47,229 nt of DNA from contig CALXCW010000004.1 of assembly GCA_944386905.1 (NCBI GenBank), positions 1 through 47,229 on the forward strand, in the 5' to 3' direction. This document shows, one piece after another, positions 34,234 to 42,831 of the stretch (the stretch's first letter is position 1; every line of letters starts with the position of its first letter). The stretch is from an uncultured Oscillospiraceae bacterium. GTDB lineage: Bacteria > Bacillota > Clostridia > Oscillospirales > Oscillospiraceae. Under the pieces are notes generated by a model that was given only the letters and a program-made list of their open reading frames with translations, was not told the origin of the DNA and ran no database searches. The translations under genes and the position numbers were made by a program.

Positions 34234-36450
34234 TTATTGGGTCACATATTTCTCATGCAAGCGCATGACCATCGCGGCCGCCTGGGCGCGGGTGGCGCCG
34301 GCGCAGGGCGACAGGGTCGTCGGGGCAGTACCGGTGATGATCCCCTCGCCGCAGGCCCACTCCATGGCCTCCCGGGCATAGGCGTGCACCTGTGCAGCGT
34401 CGGCAAAGGCCGAGAGGGCGTTGTCCGCGCCGGACACCGTCAGGCCCTGGGCCGCAGCAAAGCGGTAGAGCATGGCCGCCAGCTGCTCGCGGGTGATGGG
34501 GTCGTCGGGGCCGAAGGCGCCGCTTAAATAGCCGGTGACAATCTTTTCACTGGCCGCCCAGCGGATGGCCTCTGTGTACCACCGGCCCTGGGCCACGTCG
34601 GAGAAGTCCATGGCGTAGTTCACCACGGGGCTGCCCGCCATGTGCCAGAGCATGGTGGCAATCATCGCCCGGCTGGTGGCGCCGGCGGGGCGGAAGGTGC
34701 TGGGGCCGGTGCCATCCATGAGCCCGTGGGTGTAGACGTAAGTCACGGCCTCGGCATACCAGGCATGCTCGGGCACATCGGTAAAGGGCAGTGCCGCCGA
34801 GCCCACCCGGAAGGACACATCGATAGTCACGGCGCAATTCGGCATGGAGAAGGCATAGGTGTTCTCCCCCTGGCCGGACACCGCCACCGTCCGGCCCTTC
34901 TCATCGGTGACGGTCAGCTTCTCCAGCATATAGCCCGCCTCGGGCTTAATCACAAGGGTCACCGTCTTGCCCGCTTCGGCGGCGTGGTGGGTCAGGCGGA
35001 CATCGCCGTGGCCGCTCAGGCGCAGCGCGATGGGATAGCCCACGGCGTCAGCGGGGATGGTCAGCGTCGCCTGGTCAGAGGGAACCTCCTGGCCCACTGC
35101 GTCCTTTACCACGCAGTAGTAGCGATTGCCGTCCAGGGCCGCAGCGGCGGTCAGGGTCAGCCGGGCCGTGTCGGCGCCATCTATGGGGGCAGCGGTGCCG
35201 CCCGCAGGCAGGACATACCACTGATACGTCAGCTGCTCCACGCCGCCGGAGGCCGTCACCTGGAACGCTGCCGGCTCACCCTCCCGGGCGGTCACATCCT
35301 CCGGCCCGGTCACATGCAGCCTGGGATATGCATTGAACACAGCGGTATAGGTTGTATCCTCGCTGACCACTTTGATCTCCGGTGTCCAACCGGCGAAGCG
35401 GTAGAAATACGTCTCATCCGCCGGTCTGGTGGGCGTGGGGCCTTCGTAGTTCGGAAGGACGTCGTACAAACCCGAGCTGACCGCCAGCACCGTGCCGTCG
35501 TAATTTTTCCAGGACACGGTGTAGGTCACATGCTTCCAGTTGGCCATATAGGTTCTATTTACATAGTTCGATGGAGCATACGCAACCGTGACGTCCTTTT
35601 GGGGCTCGCTCAAGCCGATTTTATCGCATGTCCAGCCGAGGAAGATGTAATCCTTTCGTGTGGGATTGTTGAGCGAGAATGAATCTTCCTTGGTATAAAT
35701 CTGGGGATTGTCCGGCAGGGAGACATTGTCGCCGTTGGGATCGTAGGTGATGATGCGAAAACCATCATCAGGCTGGACTGTCCAAATCGCATACAAGGTG
35801 AGATCGTCGTTGACCGAAATGATCTCGCCGGGCAAATACGCTTTGCCGGAGCCGTCAGCCCGGGTGTTCCATTTGGCAAATTGATATCCCTCGCGCCGGG
35901 GGACGTTGTTGGGCACGGGGATCTGGCCCTGCCCGGCAACCCGGGCGGGCATGTTTTCCAGCGGTTCGCCAGCGCTCTTTCCCGCAAAGGTGATGGAATT
36001 TAGATTGTTGGTCGGGATTTTCATGGTGCAGGCACGGCGATCTTGTGTCGCGGTGAACGAACACGCCGCCCGGACGACGCCCTCGTCCCGCGTAGCCGCC
36101 GCGGAAATGGTACATGCTGTGTCTAAGGGCAGATAGAGGACGGCCCGGCCGGATGCATCGGTGACGGCTTCGTTGGCGCCGTAGGCACTGATGCTGCCCA
36201 GGTCGGGAACGGGATCATAGCGCACGGAAATGTCCGCCATGCGCTGATCTGCGGAATCCACCACCGTTACCTCCACCGGATAGAGGAGATTGTCCCAGGG
36301 CGTTTGGGCCAATTCCCCACGGGCATAGGAACCGGCAAGCCGGGGATCTGCGGGATCATAGGCGCTCTGATTGCTTGCGGCGGCGGTCAGGGTCATCGCT
36401 CCCAGCGCCAGCAGCAGCAATGGGAGCAGCCCTCGTCTCATTGGCTTCAT
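34234..36450 (-). CDS. Secreted surface protein with InlB-type repeats, Ig-like domain and three SLH domains
   Basis: This 738-residue exported protein is probably anchored to the wall by C-terminal S-layer homology domains. A signal peptide covers ~1-26. An Ig-like or carboxypeptidase-regulatory-like fold (~58-130) is followed by three Listeria-Bacteroides-type (InlB B) repeats ending AKWNTRADGSGKAY...YAIW (~150-223), FLGWTC...YMANW (~234-305) and FAGWTPEI...YTAVF (~312-372). An Ig-like domain (~377-466) and a divergent repeat (~470-547) come next. SLH domains start at FTDVPEHAWYAEAV (556), FSDVAQGRWYTEAI (616) and FADAAQVHAYAREA (682). A surface or adhesive role is inferred. The ATG at 36450 lacks a good ribosome binding site at normal spacing. 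Confidence 0.88.
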   Translation of the reverse strand: MKPMRRGLLPLLLLALGAMTLTAAASNQSAYDPADPRLAGSYARGELAQTPWDNLLYPVEVTVVDSADQRMADISVRYDPVPDLGSISAYGANEAVTDASGRAVLYLPLDTACTISAAATRDEGVVRAACSFTATQDRRACTMKIPTNNLNSITFAGKSAGEPLENMPARVAGQGQIPVPNNVPRREGYQFAKWNTRADGSGKAYLPGEIISVNDDLTLYAIWTVQPDDGFRIITYDPNGDNVSLPDNPQIYTKEDSFSLNNPTRKDYIFLGWTCDKIGLSEPQKDVTVAYAPSNYVNRTYMANWKHVTYTVSWKNYDGTVLAVSSGLYDVLPNYEGPTPTRPADETYFYRFAGWTPEIKVVSEDTTYTAVFNAYPRLHVTGPEDVTAREGEPAAFQVTASGGVEQLTYQWYVLPAGGTAAPIDGADTARLTLTAAAALDGNRYYCVVKDAVGQEVPSDQATLTIPADAVGYPIALRLSGHGDVRLTHHAAEAGKTVTLVIKPEAGYMLEKLTVTDEKGRTVAVSGQGENTYAFSMPNCAVTIDVSFRVGSAALPFTDVPEHAWYAEAVTYVYTHGLMDGTGPSTFRPAGATSRAMIATMLWHMAGSPVVNYAMDFSDVAQGRWYTEAIRWAASEKIVTGYLSGAFGPDDPITREQLAAMLYRFAAAQGLTVSGADNALSAFADAAQVHAYAREAMEWACGEGIITGTAPTTLSPCAGATRAQAAAMVMRLHEKYVTQ

Positions 36451-36461
36451 GGCAATTTCCC

Positions 36462-36567
36462 GCGCGTGCCTCCACGCGCCCCTTTCGGGCCCTTTCTCTC
36501 AGGAGATCTTCCTGTCGCCCCAGAGGGGTGACGGGAAAAGCCAGGGCAGCGCAGCGGTGCCCTGGCT
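36462..36567 (-). promoter_or_regulatory. Highly structured 5' leader of the SLH gene
   Basis: The transcribed leader holds a 10-bp hairpin (36539-36548 with 36558-36567) followed by a short U-run, then smaller hairpins including a CCC-GAAA-GGG. The last is a 7-bp hairpin (36462-36468 with 36473-36479) whose loop region displays GGAGG about 18 nt before the ATG. It matches no riboswitch that I recognise. Confidence 0.45.
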
Positions 36568-36575
36568 GATAGTTT

Positions 36576-36605
36576 ATTATAGCACAGCCTGCGCGGCGCA
36601 GGCAA
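36576..36605 (-). promoter_or_regulatory. Sigma-A promoter for the SLH gene
   Basis: On the minus strand TTGCCT (36600-36605), 18 bp, TGC-TATAAT (-10 at 36576-36581). Confidence 0.72.
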
Positions 36606-36620
36606 TCTCAAAATTCGCGG

Positions 36621-38045
36621 TCACTCCCTGCCGCGCAGCAGCTCTTTGCGGTATTCCGCCAGCCCGGTGCGGCCCTCCTCGGTGACGGGCATGAGCCATT
36701 TGCCGCTCTTGGAATGCCGCAGGCACAGCACCGCCTTGGGGATGTCCTCGCCCAGATAGGCCGCCACCACCACACCCAGGAAGGGCAGATGGAGCACCTG
36801 GGCCGCCAGCAGCGAAAGGGGAATGCTCACCAGCCACAGGCAGGTGGTGTCGAAGAGCATACCGTGGAGGGTGTCGCCGCCGGAGCGGAACACGCCCACC
36901 ACCTGGGCATAGGCCACGTTGCGGAACATCACCTCCAGCGAGCAAAAGACCGTCACCGCCAGAGCCGTCTGGATGGTCAGGGCAGAGAGGTTGTCCCCGG
37001 CGGCGAACAGCGACACCAGCGGATGGCGCAGCAGCACCGTCACGCCGCCCACCACCAGCCCCGCCAGGGGAATGAGCACGGAAAAACGCCGGGCATCCTG
37101 GACGCCCCGCCGGATCTTTCCCTGACCGATGCTCTTGCCCACCATGATCACGCAGGCGTTGCCCAGGCCCACATAGAACGAGAAGGCCAGATCGGAGAAG
37201 GTGCGGAAGATGGTCATGCCGGCGTAGTACTCATAGCCCTGGTTGGAGAAGATCATGTTGAGCACCAGCGTCCCCACGGCCCAGAGGCCCTCGTTGCACA
37301 CCACCGGCAGCGCCCGGCGGCAGAACTCCCCCAGCTGCCGCCCGGTAAAGGCCAAAAGCTCCTTGACCGGGCCGATGAGCAGGTTTTTCTCGATGGCCGA
37401 AAAGAGCAGAATCAGCACCGGGCCCATCCACGCCGAGATGCAAGTGGCCAGGGCCGCGCCCTTGACGCCCAGGGCCGGAAAGCCGAAGGCGCCGAAGATC
37501 AGGCCGTAGTCCACCACGGCGTTGACCACCGTGGTCACCGCCGAGACGTACATGGGGAGCTTGACCCGCTCGGTGTTTCTGAGCACCGTGGCCAGGACGT
37601 TGGTCAGCGTCACCGCCGGATAGGAGAAACACACGATGGTGAGATACTGAACGCCCACGGCCACCACCGCGGCGTCGCGGTTGAACAGGTGCAGCACCTG
37701 CACCGGCAGGAGCAGCGCCACCGAGACGAACACCGCCGCCAGCACCAGAGCCGCGAGAAGCCCCATCCCCAGCACCCGGCGGATGCCCTTCAGATCCTTC
37801 ACGCCCCAGTATTGGGCCACAAACACCGACATGCCCGAGCACAGCCCAAAGCCCAGCAGGTTGGAAAGCCAGCCCCACTGGGCCGCCATGCCCACGGCCG
37901 AGAGCGTCACGTCTCCCAGCTGGGAGACCATCAGCGTGTCCACCAGCTGAAAAGAGCTGGTGAGAACGTTTTGAATGGCGATGGGCAGGGCAAGCCGGGC
38001 GGTGATCCGCCAGAAGGGCTTGTCGCCCAGATAGTTGGAAAGCAT
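36621..38045 (-). CDS. MATE family efflux transporter
   Basis: This is a 474-residue polytopic membrane protein with about twelve hydrophobic helices in two similar halves. The opening PIAIQNVLTSSFQLVDTLMV and the QLGDVTLSAVGMA segment are typical of MATE (NorM/DinF-like) exporters, which drive out drugs or metabolites with Na+ or H+. I chose the ATG at 38045 because CGGAGG lies 5 nt upstream. It is preceded by a block of dispersed repeats that separates it from pta. The substrate is not assignable. Confidence 0.92.
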   Translation of the reverse strand: MLSNYLGDKPFWRITARLALPIAIQNVLTSSFQLVDTLMVSQLGDVTLSAVGMAAQWGWLSNLLGFGLCSGMSVFVAQYWGVKDLKGIRRVLGMGLLAALVLAAVFVSVALLLPVQVLHLFNRDAAVVAVGVQYLTIVCFSYPAVTLTNVLATVLRNTERVKLPMYVSAVTTVVNAVVDYGLIFGAFGFPALGVKGAALATCISAWMGPVLILLFSAIEKNLLIGPVKELLAFTGRQLGEFCRRALPVVCNEGLWAVGTLVLNMIFSNQGYEYYAGMTIFRTFSDLAFSFYVGLGNACVIMVGKSIGQGKIRRGVQDARRFSVLIPLAGLVVGGVTVLLRHPLVSLFAAGDNLSALTIQTALAVTVFCSLEVMFRNVAYAQVVGVFRSGGDTLHGMLFDTTCLWLVSIPLSLLAAQVLHLPFLGVVVAAYLGEDIPKAVLCLRHSKSGKWLMPVTEEGRTGLAEYRKELLRGRE

Positions 38046-38090
38046 AAGAACCTCCGAAAATTGCGAAGTAAAAAAGCAGCGGGATGACAT

Positions 38091-38220
38091 CCGCCTCCTC
38101 TTTTCAAAAGGGAGGCGGCGCGCAGCGCCGGAGGGGATGAGAACGCGCTCGAACCTTCCGCCCTCAATCCCCTCCGTCTCGCTTCGCGAGACAGCGCCCC
38201 TCTCAAAAGGGGAGCCTTAG
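38091..38220. repeat. Dispersed intergenic repeat with three hairpins
   Basis: CCGCCTCC (38091-38098) pairs with GGAGGCGG (38111-38118). GTCTCGC (38176-38182) pairs with GCGAGAC (38186-38192). A third weaker stem, CCCCT/AGGGG, lies near 38197-38212. The layout, with AATCCCCTCCG and AAAAGGGGAGCC segments, resembles repeats scattered in genomes of gut Clostridia. That recollection has not been checked. No ORF is supported. Confidence 0.55.
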
Positions 38221-38237
38221 GGCGGCAGCCCCTGCGG

Positions 38238-38268
38238 AAAAAAAGCGCCCCGGGGAGCCCGGGGCGCT
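38238..38268 (-). terminator. Rho-independent terminator of pta
   Basis: On the minus strand an 11-bp GC-rich stem (38258-38268 with 38244-38254) and a 3-nt loop are followed by seven Us. It begins 14 bp after the pta stop. Confidence 0.9.
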
Positions 38269-38281
38269 GGTCGTGCGAGCG

Positions 38282-39292
38282 TTACGCCATGCCGGCGGTA
38301 ATAATGGCCATTTTGTAGACCTCGTCGGCGTTACAGCCGCGGGAGAGGTCGTTGATGGGCGCATTGAGGCCCTGGAGAATGGGGCCGTAGGCCTCGTAGC
38401 CGCCCAGGCGCTGGGCGATCTTATAGCCGATGTTGCCCGCCTCAATGCAGGGGAACACAAAGGTGTTGGCATAGCCGGCCACCGAAGAGCCGGGGAACTT
38501 CAGCTGGCCCACCGTGGGGGACACGGCGGCGTCGAACTGCATCTCGCCGTCGATGTTGAGCTCGGGAGCCAACGCCTTGGCGACCTGGGTGGCCTCGGCG
38601 GAGAGGCCCACCGTGGCGCCCTTGCCGGAGCCCTTGGTGGAGAAGCTCAGCATGGCGACCTTGGGGTCGATGCCGAAGAACTCGGCAGTCTTGGCGCACT
38701 CCACGGCCACCTCGGCCAGCTTCTGCGCGGCGGAGACGGTGACGTTGCCGTCCTTGTCCACGGTGTCCTCATAGGAGATATTGATGGCGCAGTCGCCCAT
38801 GCAGAGCTTGCTCAGGGCGTCGTCGCCGGGACGGGTGAGAATAAAGGCCGAGGACACCAGATGGGCGCCCTTCTTGGTCTTGATGAGCTGAAGCGCAGGA
38901 CGGACGGTGTCGGCGGTGGAGTAGGTGGCGCCGCCCAGAAGCGCGTCGGCCTTGCCCATCTTCACCAGCATGGTGCCGAAATAGTTGCCCTTGGAGAGCG
39001 CCTTGGCGCAGTCCTCGGCAGTCATCTTGCCCTTGCGCAGCTCCACCATCTTGGCCACCATGGCGTCCATCTCGGGATAGGTGGCGGGGTCGAGAATGGT
39101 GACACCCTCGATGTGGTAGCCGCCCTTTTCGGCAGCTGCCTTGACCTCGTCCACGTTGCCCACCAGGATCACGTCCATCAGATCGTCTTTCAAAAGACGG
39201 TCGGTGGCCTCCAGAATGCGGGCGTCGGGGCCTTCGGTAAAGACGATGGTGCGCCGGGTGGTCTTGAGTGCTTCGATCAGCTTCGTAAACAT
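38282..39292 (-). CDS. pta: Phosphate acetyltransferase
   Basis: Pta interconverts acetyl-CoA and acetyl phosphate. It works with acetate kinase to make ATP during fermentation, but no ackA is in the window. The 336-residue protein is the short single-domain type, opening MFTKLIEALKTTRRTIVFTE, with the substrate-site segments GSGKGATVGLSAEA and PGSSVAGYANTFVFP. The ATG at 39292 follows TGGAGG. Its promoter lies in the 3' end of the PAP2-like gene 36 bp upstream, so it can be expressed separately. A strong terminator follows. Confidence 0.95.
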   Translation of the reverse strand: MFTKLIEALKTTRRTIVFTEGPDARILEATDRLLKDDLMDVILVGNVDEVKAAAEKGGYHIEGVTILDPATYPEMDAMVAKMVELRKGKMTAEDCAKALSKGNYFGTMLVKMGKADALLGGATYSTADTVRPALQLIKTKKGAHLVSSAFILTRPGDDALSKLCMGDCAINISYEDTVDKDGNVTVSAAQKLAEVAVECAKTAEFFGIDPKVAMLSFSTKGSGKGATVGLSAEATQVAKALAPELNIDGEMQFDAAVSPTVGQLKFPGSSVAGYANTFVFPCIEAGNIGYKIAQRLGGYEAYGPILQGLNAPINDLSRGCNADEVYKMAIITAGMA

Positions 39293-39327
39293 ATCGTAAC
39301 CTCCATCAATTCGCGGTGAAGCCGCGT

Positions 39328-40041
39328 TCAGTGTCTATGCCGATTATACACGTTTTTTCCCGGCGCCACAACGGCTTTTTCCAAATTTTTTCGACCGGGC
39401 CGCCAGAAAACCCCCAAAAGGCACAGCGGCAGCGCCGCGAAAACGTCCACCACCGAATGCTGCTTTAAAAACACCGTGGAAAGGCAGATCAAAACCGTCA
39501 CCGCCACCATGGCAATCCGCCCCGGCTTCGAGGAGAAGGGGCGGCAGTTCCACCCGCCCACCGTGGCCGCTACGGCGCCGAGAACGTGGATGGATGGGCA
39601 GACGTTGGTGTTGGTGTCGAAGGTGTAAAACCAGGCCATAAACCGGGTGAGCACGTTGTCCCGCTCAAACGTCGTCGGGCGGAGGTTCTGGCAGGTGGGA
39701 AAGAGAAAATAGATGACCATGGTGATGGAGTAGGTGAGGATGGTGAAGTTCATCATCCGCCGGAAGGCGGGCACATCGGTAAAAAAAGTATAGGCCAGCA
39801 TGCCGGCCAGATAGATAAACCAGAAGAGATAGGGCAGAACAAACCACTCGCAGAAGGGAATCAGGTCGTCCAGCGGCATGTACACCGGCGTGTAGCCCCG
39901 GCCCAGCCCCACCCGCTCCACAAAGGCAAACAGCAGGCCGAACACCGGCCAGAATAAGAGCAGCTTCACATGGGAGTACGGCGCCGTGTTGATCAGGCGC
40001 AGGCGAAATTTACGGTAATCCACCGGTTTGATGCCCTCCAT
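39328..40041 (-). CDS. PAP2-superfamily membrane phosphatase-like protein
   Basis: This 237-residue protein has about six hydrophobic helices. The late motifs CPSIHV (in place of SGH) and KQHSVVDVF (HxxxD) match the C-type PAP2 superfamily found in inositol-phosphorylceramide-synthase-like and lipid phosphatase-like proteins. The N-terminal KxxxxxxRP motif is not evident. A lipid phosphate or head-group transfer reaction at the membrane is inferred. The ATG at 40041 follows AAAGGAGGA. It is divergent from spoIIP, which may be chance. Confidence 0.8.
   Translation of the reverse strand: MEGIKPVDYRKFRLRLINTAPYSHVKLLLFWPVFGLLFAFVERVGLGRGYTPVYMPLDDLIPFCEWFVLPYLFWFIYLAGMLAYTFFTDVPAFRRMMNFTILTYSITMVIYFLFPTCQNLRPTTFERDNVLTRFMAWFYTFDTNTNVCPSIHVLGAVAATVGGWNCRPFSSKPGRIAMVAVTVLICLSTVFLKQHSVVDVFAALPLCLLGVFWRPGRKNLEKAVVAPGKNVYNRHRH
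39343..39371 (-). promoter_or_regulatory. Sigma-A promoter for pta inside the PAP2-like gene end
   Basis: On the minus strand TTGTGG (39366-39371), 17 bp, TG-TATAAT (-10 at 39343-39348). It overlaps the last codons of the upstream gene. Confidence 0.72.
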
Positions 40042-40078
40042 GCCCCTCCTCCTTTCGGCGCGTCAGACAGTTGAGCAC

Positions 40079-40107
40079 ATTATACTCCATCACCACAGCT
40101 TTGGCAA
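40079..40107 (-). promoter_or_regulatory. Sigma-A promoter for the PAP2-like gene
   Basis: On the minus strand TTGCCA (40102-40107), 17 bp, TATAAT (40079-40084), 38 bp before the start codon. Confidence 0.8.
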
Positions 40108-40116
40108 GAGCAGCAG

Positions 40117-40145
40117 TGATTTTCTCCCCCCACGGCGCATACAAT
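40117..40145 (+). promoter_or_regulatory. Candidate sigma-E promoter of spoIIP
   Basis: CATACAAT (40138-40145) fits the mother-cell sigma-E -10 consensus. TGATTTT (40117-40123) is a partial -35 at the expected 14-bp spacing. Transcription would start at about 40152, right at the ribosome binding site. In Bacillus, spoIIP is transcribed by sigma-E. Confidence 0.6.
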
Positions 40146-40164
40146 GCTTCCAGGAGGGATGACC

Positions 40165-41292
40165 ATGTACCAAAGCAAGAGCCGCCGGTATGGGGCGGCC
40201 ATGGTGGCGCTGTCGCTGTGCCTGCGCCTTTGCATCTATCTGGGGCTGGACGCCAAAGCGGCGGCGATCCTGTCTCAGGCAGCACGGCAGACGCCATTCG
40301 CCGCGTTTATGCTGTATTTGGAGACCGGTCAGGTGAGCCGCGCTCAGGAGACCCAGGGGCCGGTATATGTCCTGGAGATGGAGCTGGCCGGAGACGACGC
40401 CGCGCCCGACGCCGAGGCGCCGGCGGACGAGCAGACAGACGCGCCGGCCGACCCGCCGGCGGAAACAGAGCCGGATACGCCGCAAGCCCCGGCGCAAGAA
40501 GCGGCGCCCGCAGAAGCCGAACTGCCGGCATCTCTGGCCTCTGCCTCAGCCATCGCCATCGCGGGAGGCTGTACATACCAGGTGGACAAGACGGCGCTGC
40601 TGGCCCAGCCATCCACCCTGGATTTCTCCGTGGAGGGCCCCACCATCCTCATCGTCCACACCCACGCCTCGGAGAGCTACACCGCCGAGGCCGGGTACGA
40701 ATACGACGAGAGCGGGGCCTACCGGACGCTGGATCCCACCCGGTCGGTGATCGCCGTGGGAGAGGCTCTGGCCCAGCGGCTTCGGAGCTACGGCCTGGAG
40801 GTGCTCCACGACGAGACCTTCCACGACTATCCTTCTTATAATGACTCCTATGCCAACGCCCTGGTGACGATTGAATCGTATCTGGAGCAGTACCCATCCA
40901 TTCAAATGGTCATCGACGTCCACCGCGACGCCGTGGCCGACGAGAGCGGCGCGGCGCTGCCCCTCTCGGCCACAGTGGACGGGGAGAAGTGCGCCCAACT
41001 GATGCTGGTGGTGGGCACCGACCAGGGCGGTCTGAACCACCCCGGCTGGCGGGAAAACCTGGCCAACGCCCTCAAGCTCCAGTCGGTGCTCCAGGGGGCC
41101 TATCCGGGGCTGTGCCGGAACCTCAATTTGCGCACCGAGCGGTTTAACCAGCACATGACCCCGGGGTCGATCCTGGTGGAGGTGGGAAGCAACGGCAACA
41201 CCCTCTCCCAGGCCCTGACCGCGGCGGAGCACCTGGGGGACGCCCTGGCCGCGATGATCGCAGCTCTGCCGGACAATCCCTGGGGAGGATAG
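40165..41292 (+). CDS. spoIIP: Stage II sporulation protein P, peptidoglycan hydrolase
   Basis: SpoIIP acts with SpoIID and SpoIIM to thin septal peptidoglycan and drive engulfment, working as an amidase and endopeptidase outside the mother-cell membrane. The 375-residue protein has an N-terminal hydrophobic anchor, a long Ala/Pro/Glu-rich linker (~75-130) and the catalytic domain with VHTHASESYT, DVHRDAV and VGTDQGGLNHPGW. I chose the ATG at 40165, 6 nt after AGGAGGG; ATGs at 40144 and 40159 overlap or precede that site. Neither spoIID nor gpr is adjacent. Confidence 0.93.
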   Translation: MYQSKSRRYGAAMVALSLCLRLCIYLGLDAKAAAILSQAARQTPFAAFMLYLETGQVSRAQETQGPVYVLEMELAGDDAAPDAEAPADEQTDAPADPPAETEPDTPQAPAQEAAPAEAELPASLASASAIAIAGGCTYQVDKTALLAQPSTLDFSVEGPTILIVHTHASESYTAEAGYEYDESGAYRTLDPTRSVIAVGEALAQRLRSYGLEVLHDETFHDYPSYNDSYANALVTIESYLEQYPSIQMVIDVHRDAVADESGAALPLSATVDGEKCAQLMLVVGTDQGGLNHPGWRENLANALKLQSVLQGAYPGLCRNLNLRTERFNQHMTPGSILVEVGSNGNTLSQALTAAEHLGDALAAMIAALPDNPWGG

Positions 41293-41297
41293 AGAAC

Positions 41298-41340
41298 ACC
41301 AAGTGGGCATTGCCATCGTGGCGACGCCCACTTGGTTTTT
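41298..41340 (+). terminator. Rho-independent terminator of spoIIP
   Basis: An 11-bp stem (41298-41308 with 41326-41336), a 17-nt loop and a T-tract to 41340, 5 bp after the spoIIP stop. Confidence 0.85.
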
Positions 41341-41344
41341 GCTC

Positions 41345-41374
41345 TTGCCAGGAGCATGCCTTTCATGGTAAAAT
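41345..41374 (+). promoter_or_regulatory. Promoter of the DNA methyltransferase
   Basis: TTGCCA (41345-41350), 18 bp, TGG-TAAAAT (-10 at 41369-41374), 30 bp ahead of the first possible start. Confidence 0.65.
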
Positions 41375-41404
41375 GGGTCGGTAAAAAGTTTCGCAAAGAA
41401 AAGT

Positions 41405-42820
41405 GTGGTGGATCCATTGGATACAATCGCCGCATTGCTCACCATTCAGGACGTGGCAAGCAAACTAAAAATTACGCCGCAATATGCAAGAAAACTCATC
41501 AAAGAGGATAAGCTTGCCGCCACCAGGATCGGCTCACAGTGGGTGATCCGGCCGGAGGATCTGGAAGGCTATATTCGCCGCTTTCACGTTCTCATCGAGC
41601 CCGACGACCACGAGAGGAGAAGCTATGCCCTGCCAGACATCGTGGCGCTGAGCTTTTTCTCCGGAGCCATGGGGCTGGATCTCGGTATGAAATATGGCGG
41701 CATTCCCGCGCTGCTGGCCTGTGAAAACAACAAATACTGCCGCATGACCATCGCCCGGAACGAGCCGGACATAGCGCTGATCGGTGATATCAACGACTAC
41801 ACCGCCGCGGACATCCTGCGCATGGCAAAGATTCCGCGAGGACGGCATGTGGACGTGATATTCGGCGGCCCGCCCTGCCAGGCATTCAGTACGGCGGGCG
41901 CCAGGCGCGCCCTTGATGATGCGCGGGGGAACGTATTTTTAAAATACATCGATCTTGTACAAGAGATCCGGCCCACCTATGTGGTCATTGAGAATGTCCG
42001 CGGCTTACTCTCAGCACCGTATCCCTATGGCGATCTCAAAGAGCCGGTCAAAGGCGGCGCTCTGTGTATCATCCTCGAGCGGCTCCGGCAAGCTGGCTAC
42101 GCTGTCTCCTTCGAGCTATATAACGCCGCAAATTTCGGCGCCCCCCAGATCCGTGAACGTGTGGTGATAATCGGCAAATTGGGGACACAGACCGTCCCCT
42201 ATCTCACCCCCACCCACGACGAGGCAGGGCGTAACGGCCTGCTGCCCTGGCGCACTTTGGCCGACGCTGTCGGAGATCTCCAGAGCCAAAAACTGCACTT
42301 CAGCCAATTCCCCGAAAAGCGCCTGGTGTTTTACCGTATGCTCACCGAGGGGCAATACTGGAAAGATCTCCCCCCCGATGCACAAGTCGCGGCCATGGGA
42401 GCGAAATTAAAACTCGGTGGAGGGAAAACCGGTTTTTACCGGCGGCTACGGTTTGACCGCCCATCGCCCACTCTGGTCACCGATCCAACCATGCCAGCCA
42501 CGGATCTATGCCATCCCACAGAGGATCGGCCCCTCAGTGTGGAAGAGTACCGCCGAATCCAAGGTTTCCCCGACAGCTGGGAGATCTGCGGCCCACTCCA
42601 GGAGCAGTATCGGCAGATCGGCAACGCTGTGCCCATCAAGCTAGGCGAAGCCATCGCCAAGACCATCTGTGCAGATATTGCACACAAGCCTCTGCCCCAG
42701 ATTCCAGGCATTGTTTATTCCCGCTATAAAAATACCAGCGACATCACGTGGCAGCAGATGATGAATGGAGCATTAGAAAAAGCCCGCACTGCCCAAGACA
42801 TGCAGCTGTCACTGTTCTAA
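41405..42820 (+). CDS. Type II DNA (cytosine-5)-methyltransferase with N-terminal HTH
   Basis: This enzyme methylates cytosine in a short target and protects host DNA from the nuclease encoded convergently. The 471-residue protein has all main C5-MTase motifs: SFFSGAMGLDLG (I, ~83), GGPPCQAFS (IV, catalytic C158), VIENVRG (VI, ~194), QIRERVVIIG (VIII, ~248) and QIGNAVP (X). An extra N-terminal excisionase-type helix-turn-helix (LTIQDVASKLKITPQYARK, then IGSQWVIRPEDLEGYI) could bind DNA or act as a control domain. The start is uncertain: GTG at 41405 has a weak site, and TTG at 41417 is possible. Base composition is lower in GC than in neighbours, suggesting acquisition. Confidence 0.93.
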   Translation: MVDPLDTIAALLTIQDVASKLKITPQYARKLIKEDKLAATRIGSQWVIRPEDLEGYIRRFHVLIEPDDHERRSYALPDIVALSFFSGAMGLDLGMKYGGIPALLACENNKYCRMTIARNEPDIALIGDINDYTAADILRMAKIPRGRHVDVIFGGPPCQAFSTAGARRALDDARGNVFLKYIDLVQEIRPTYVVIENVRGLLSAPYPYGDLKEPVKGGALCIILERLRQAGYAVSFELYNAANFGAPQIRERVVIIGKLGTQTVPYLTPTHDEAGRNGLLPWRTLADAVGDLQSQKLHFSQFPEKRLVFYRMLTEGQYWKDLPPDAQVAAMGAKLKLGGGKTGFYRRLRFDRPSPTLVTDPTMPATDLCHPTEDRPLSVEEYRRIQGFPDSWEICGPLQEQYRQIGNAVPIKLGEAIAKTICADIAHKPLPQIPGIVYSRYKNTSDITWQQMMNGALEKARTAQDMQLSLF

Positions 42821-42831
42821 TCTAACTGCTG

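Noticed and set aside
33942-34268. ORFs overlapping tRNA-Gly
   Set aside because: They are translations of the tRNA, its terminator and the GC-rich hairpins.
36450-36605. Cyclic di-GMP or other known riboswitch in the SLH leader
   Set aside because: None of the conserved loop sequences of the classes I can recall are present.
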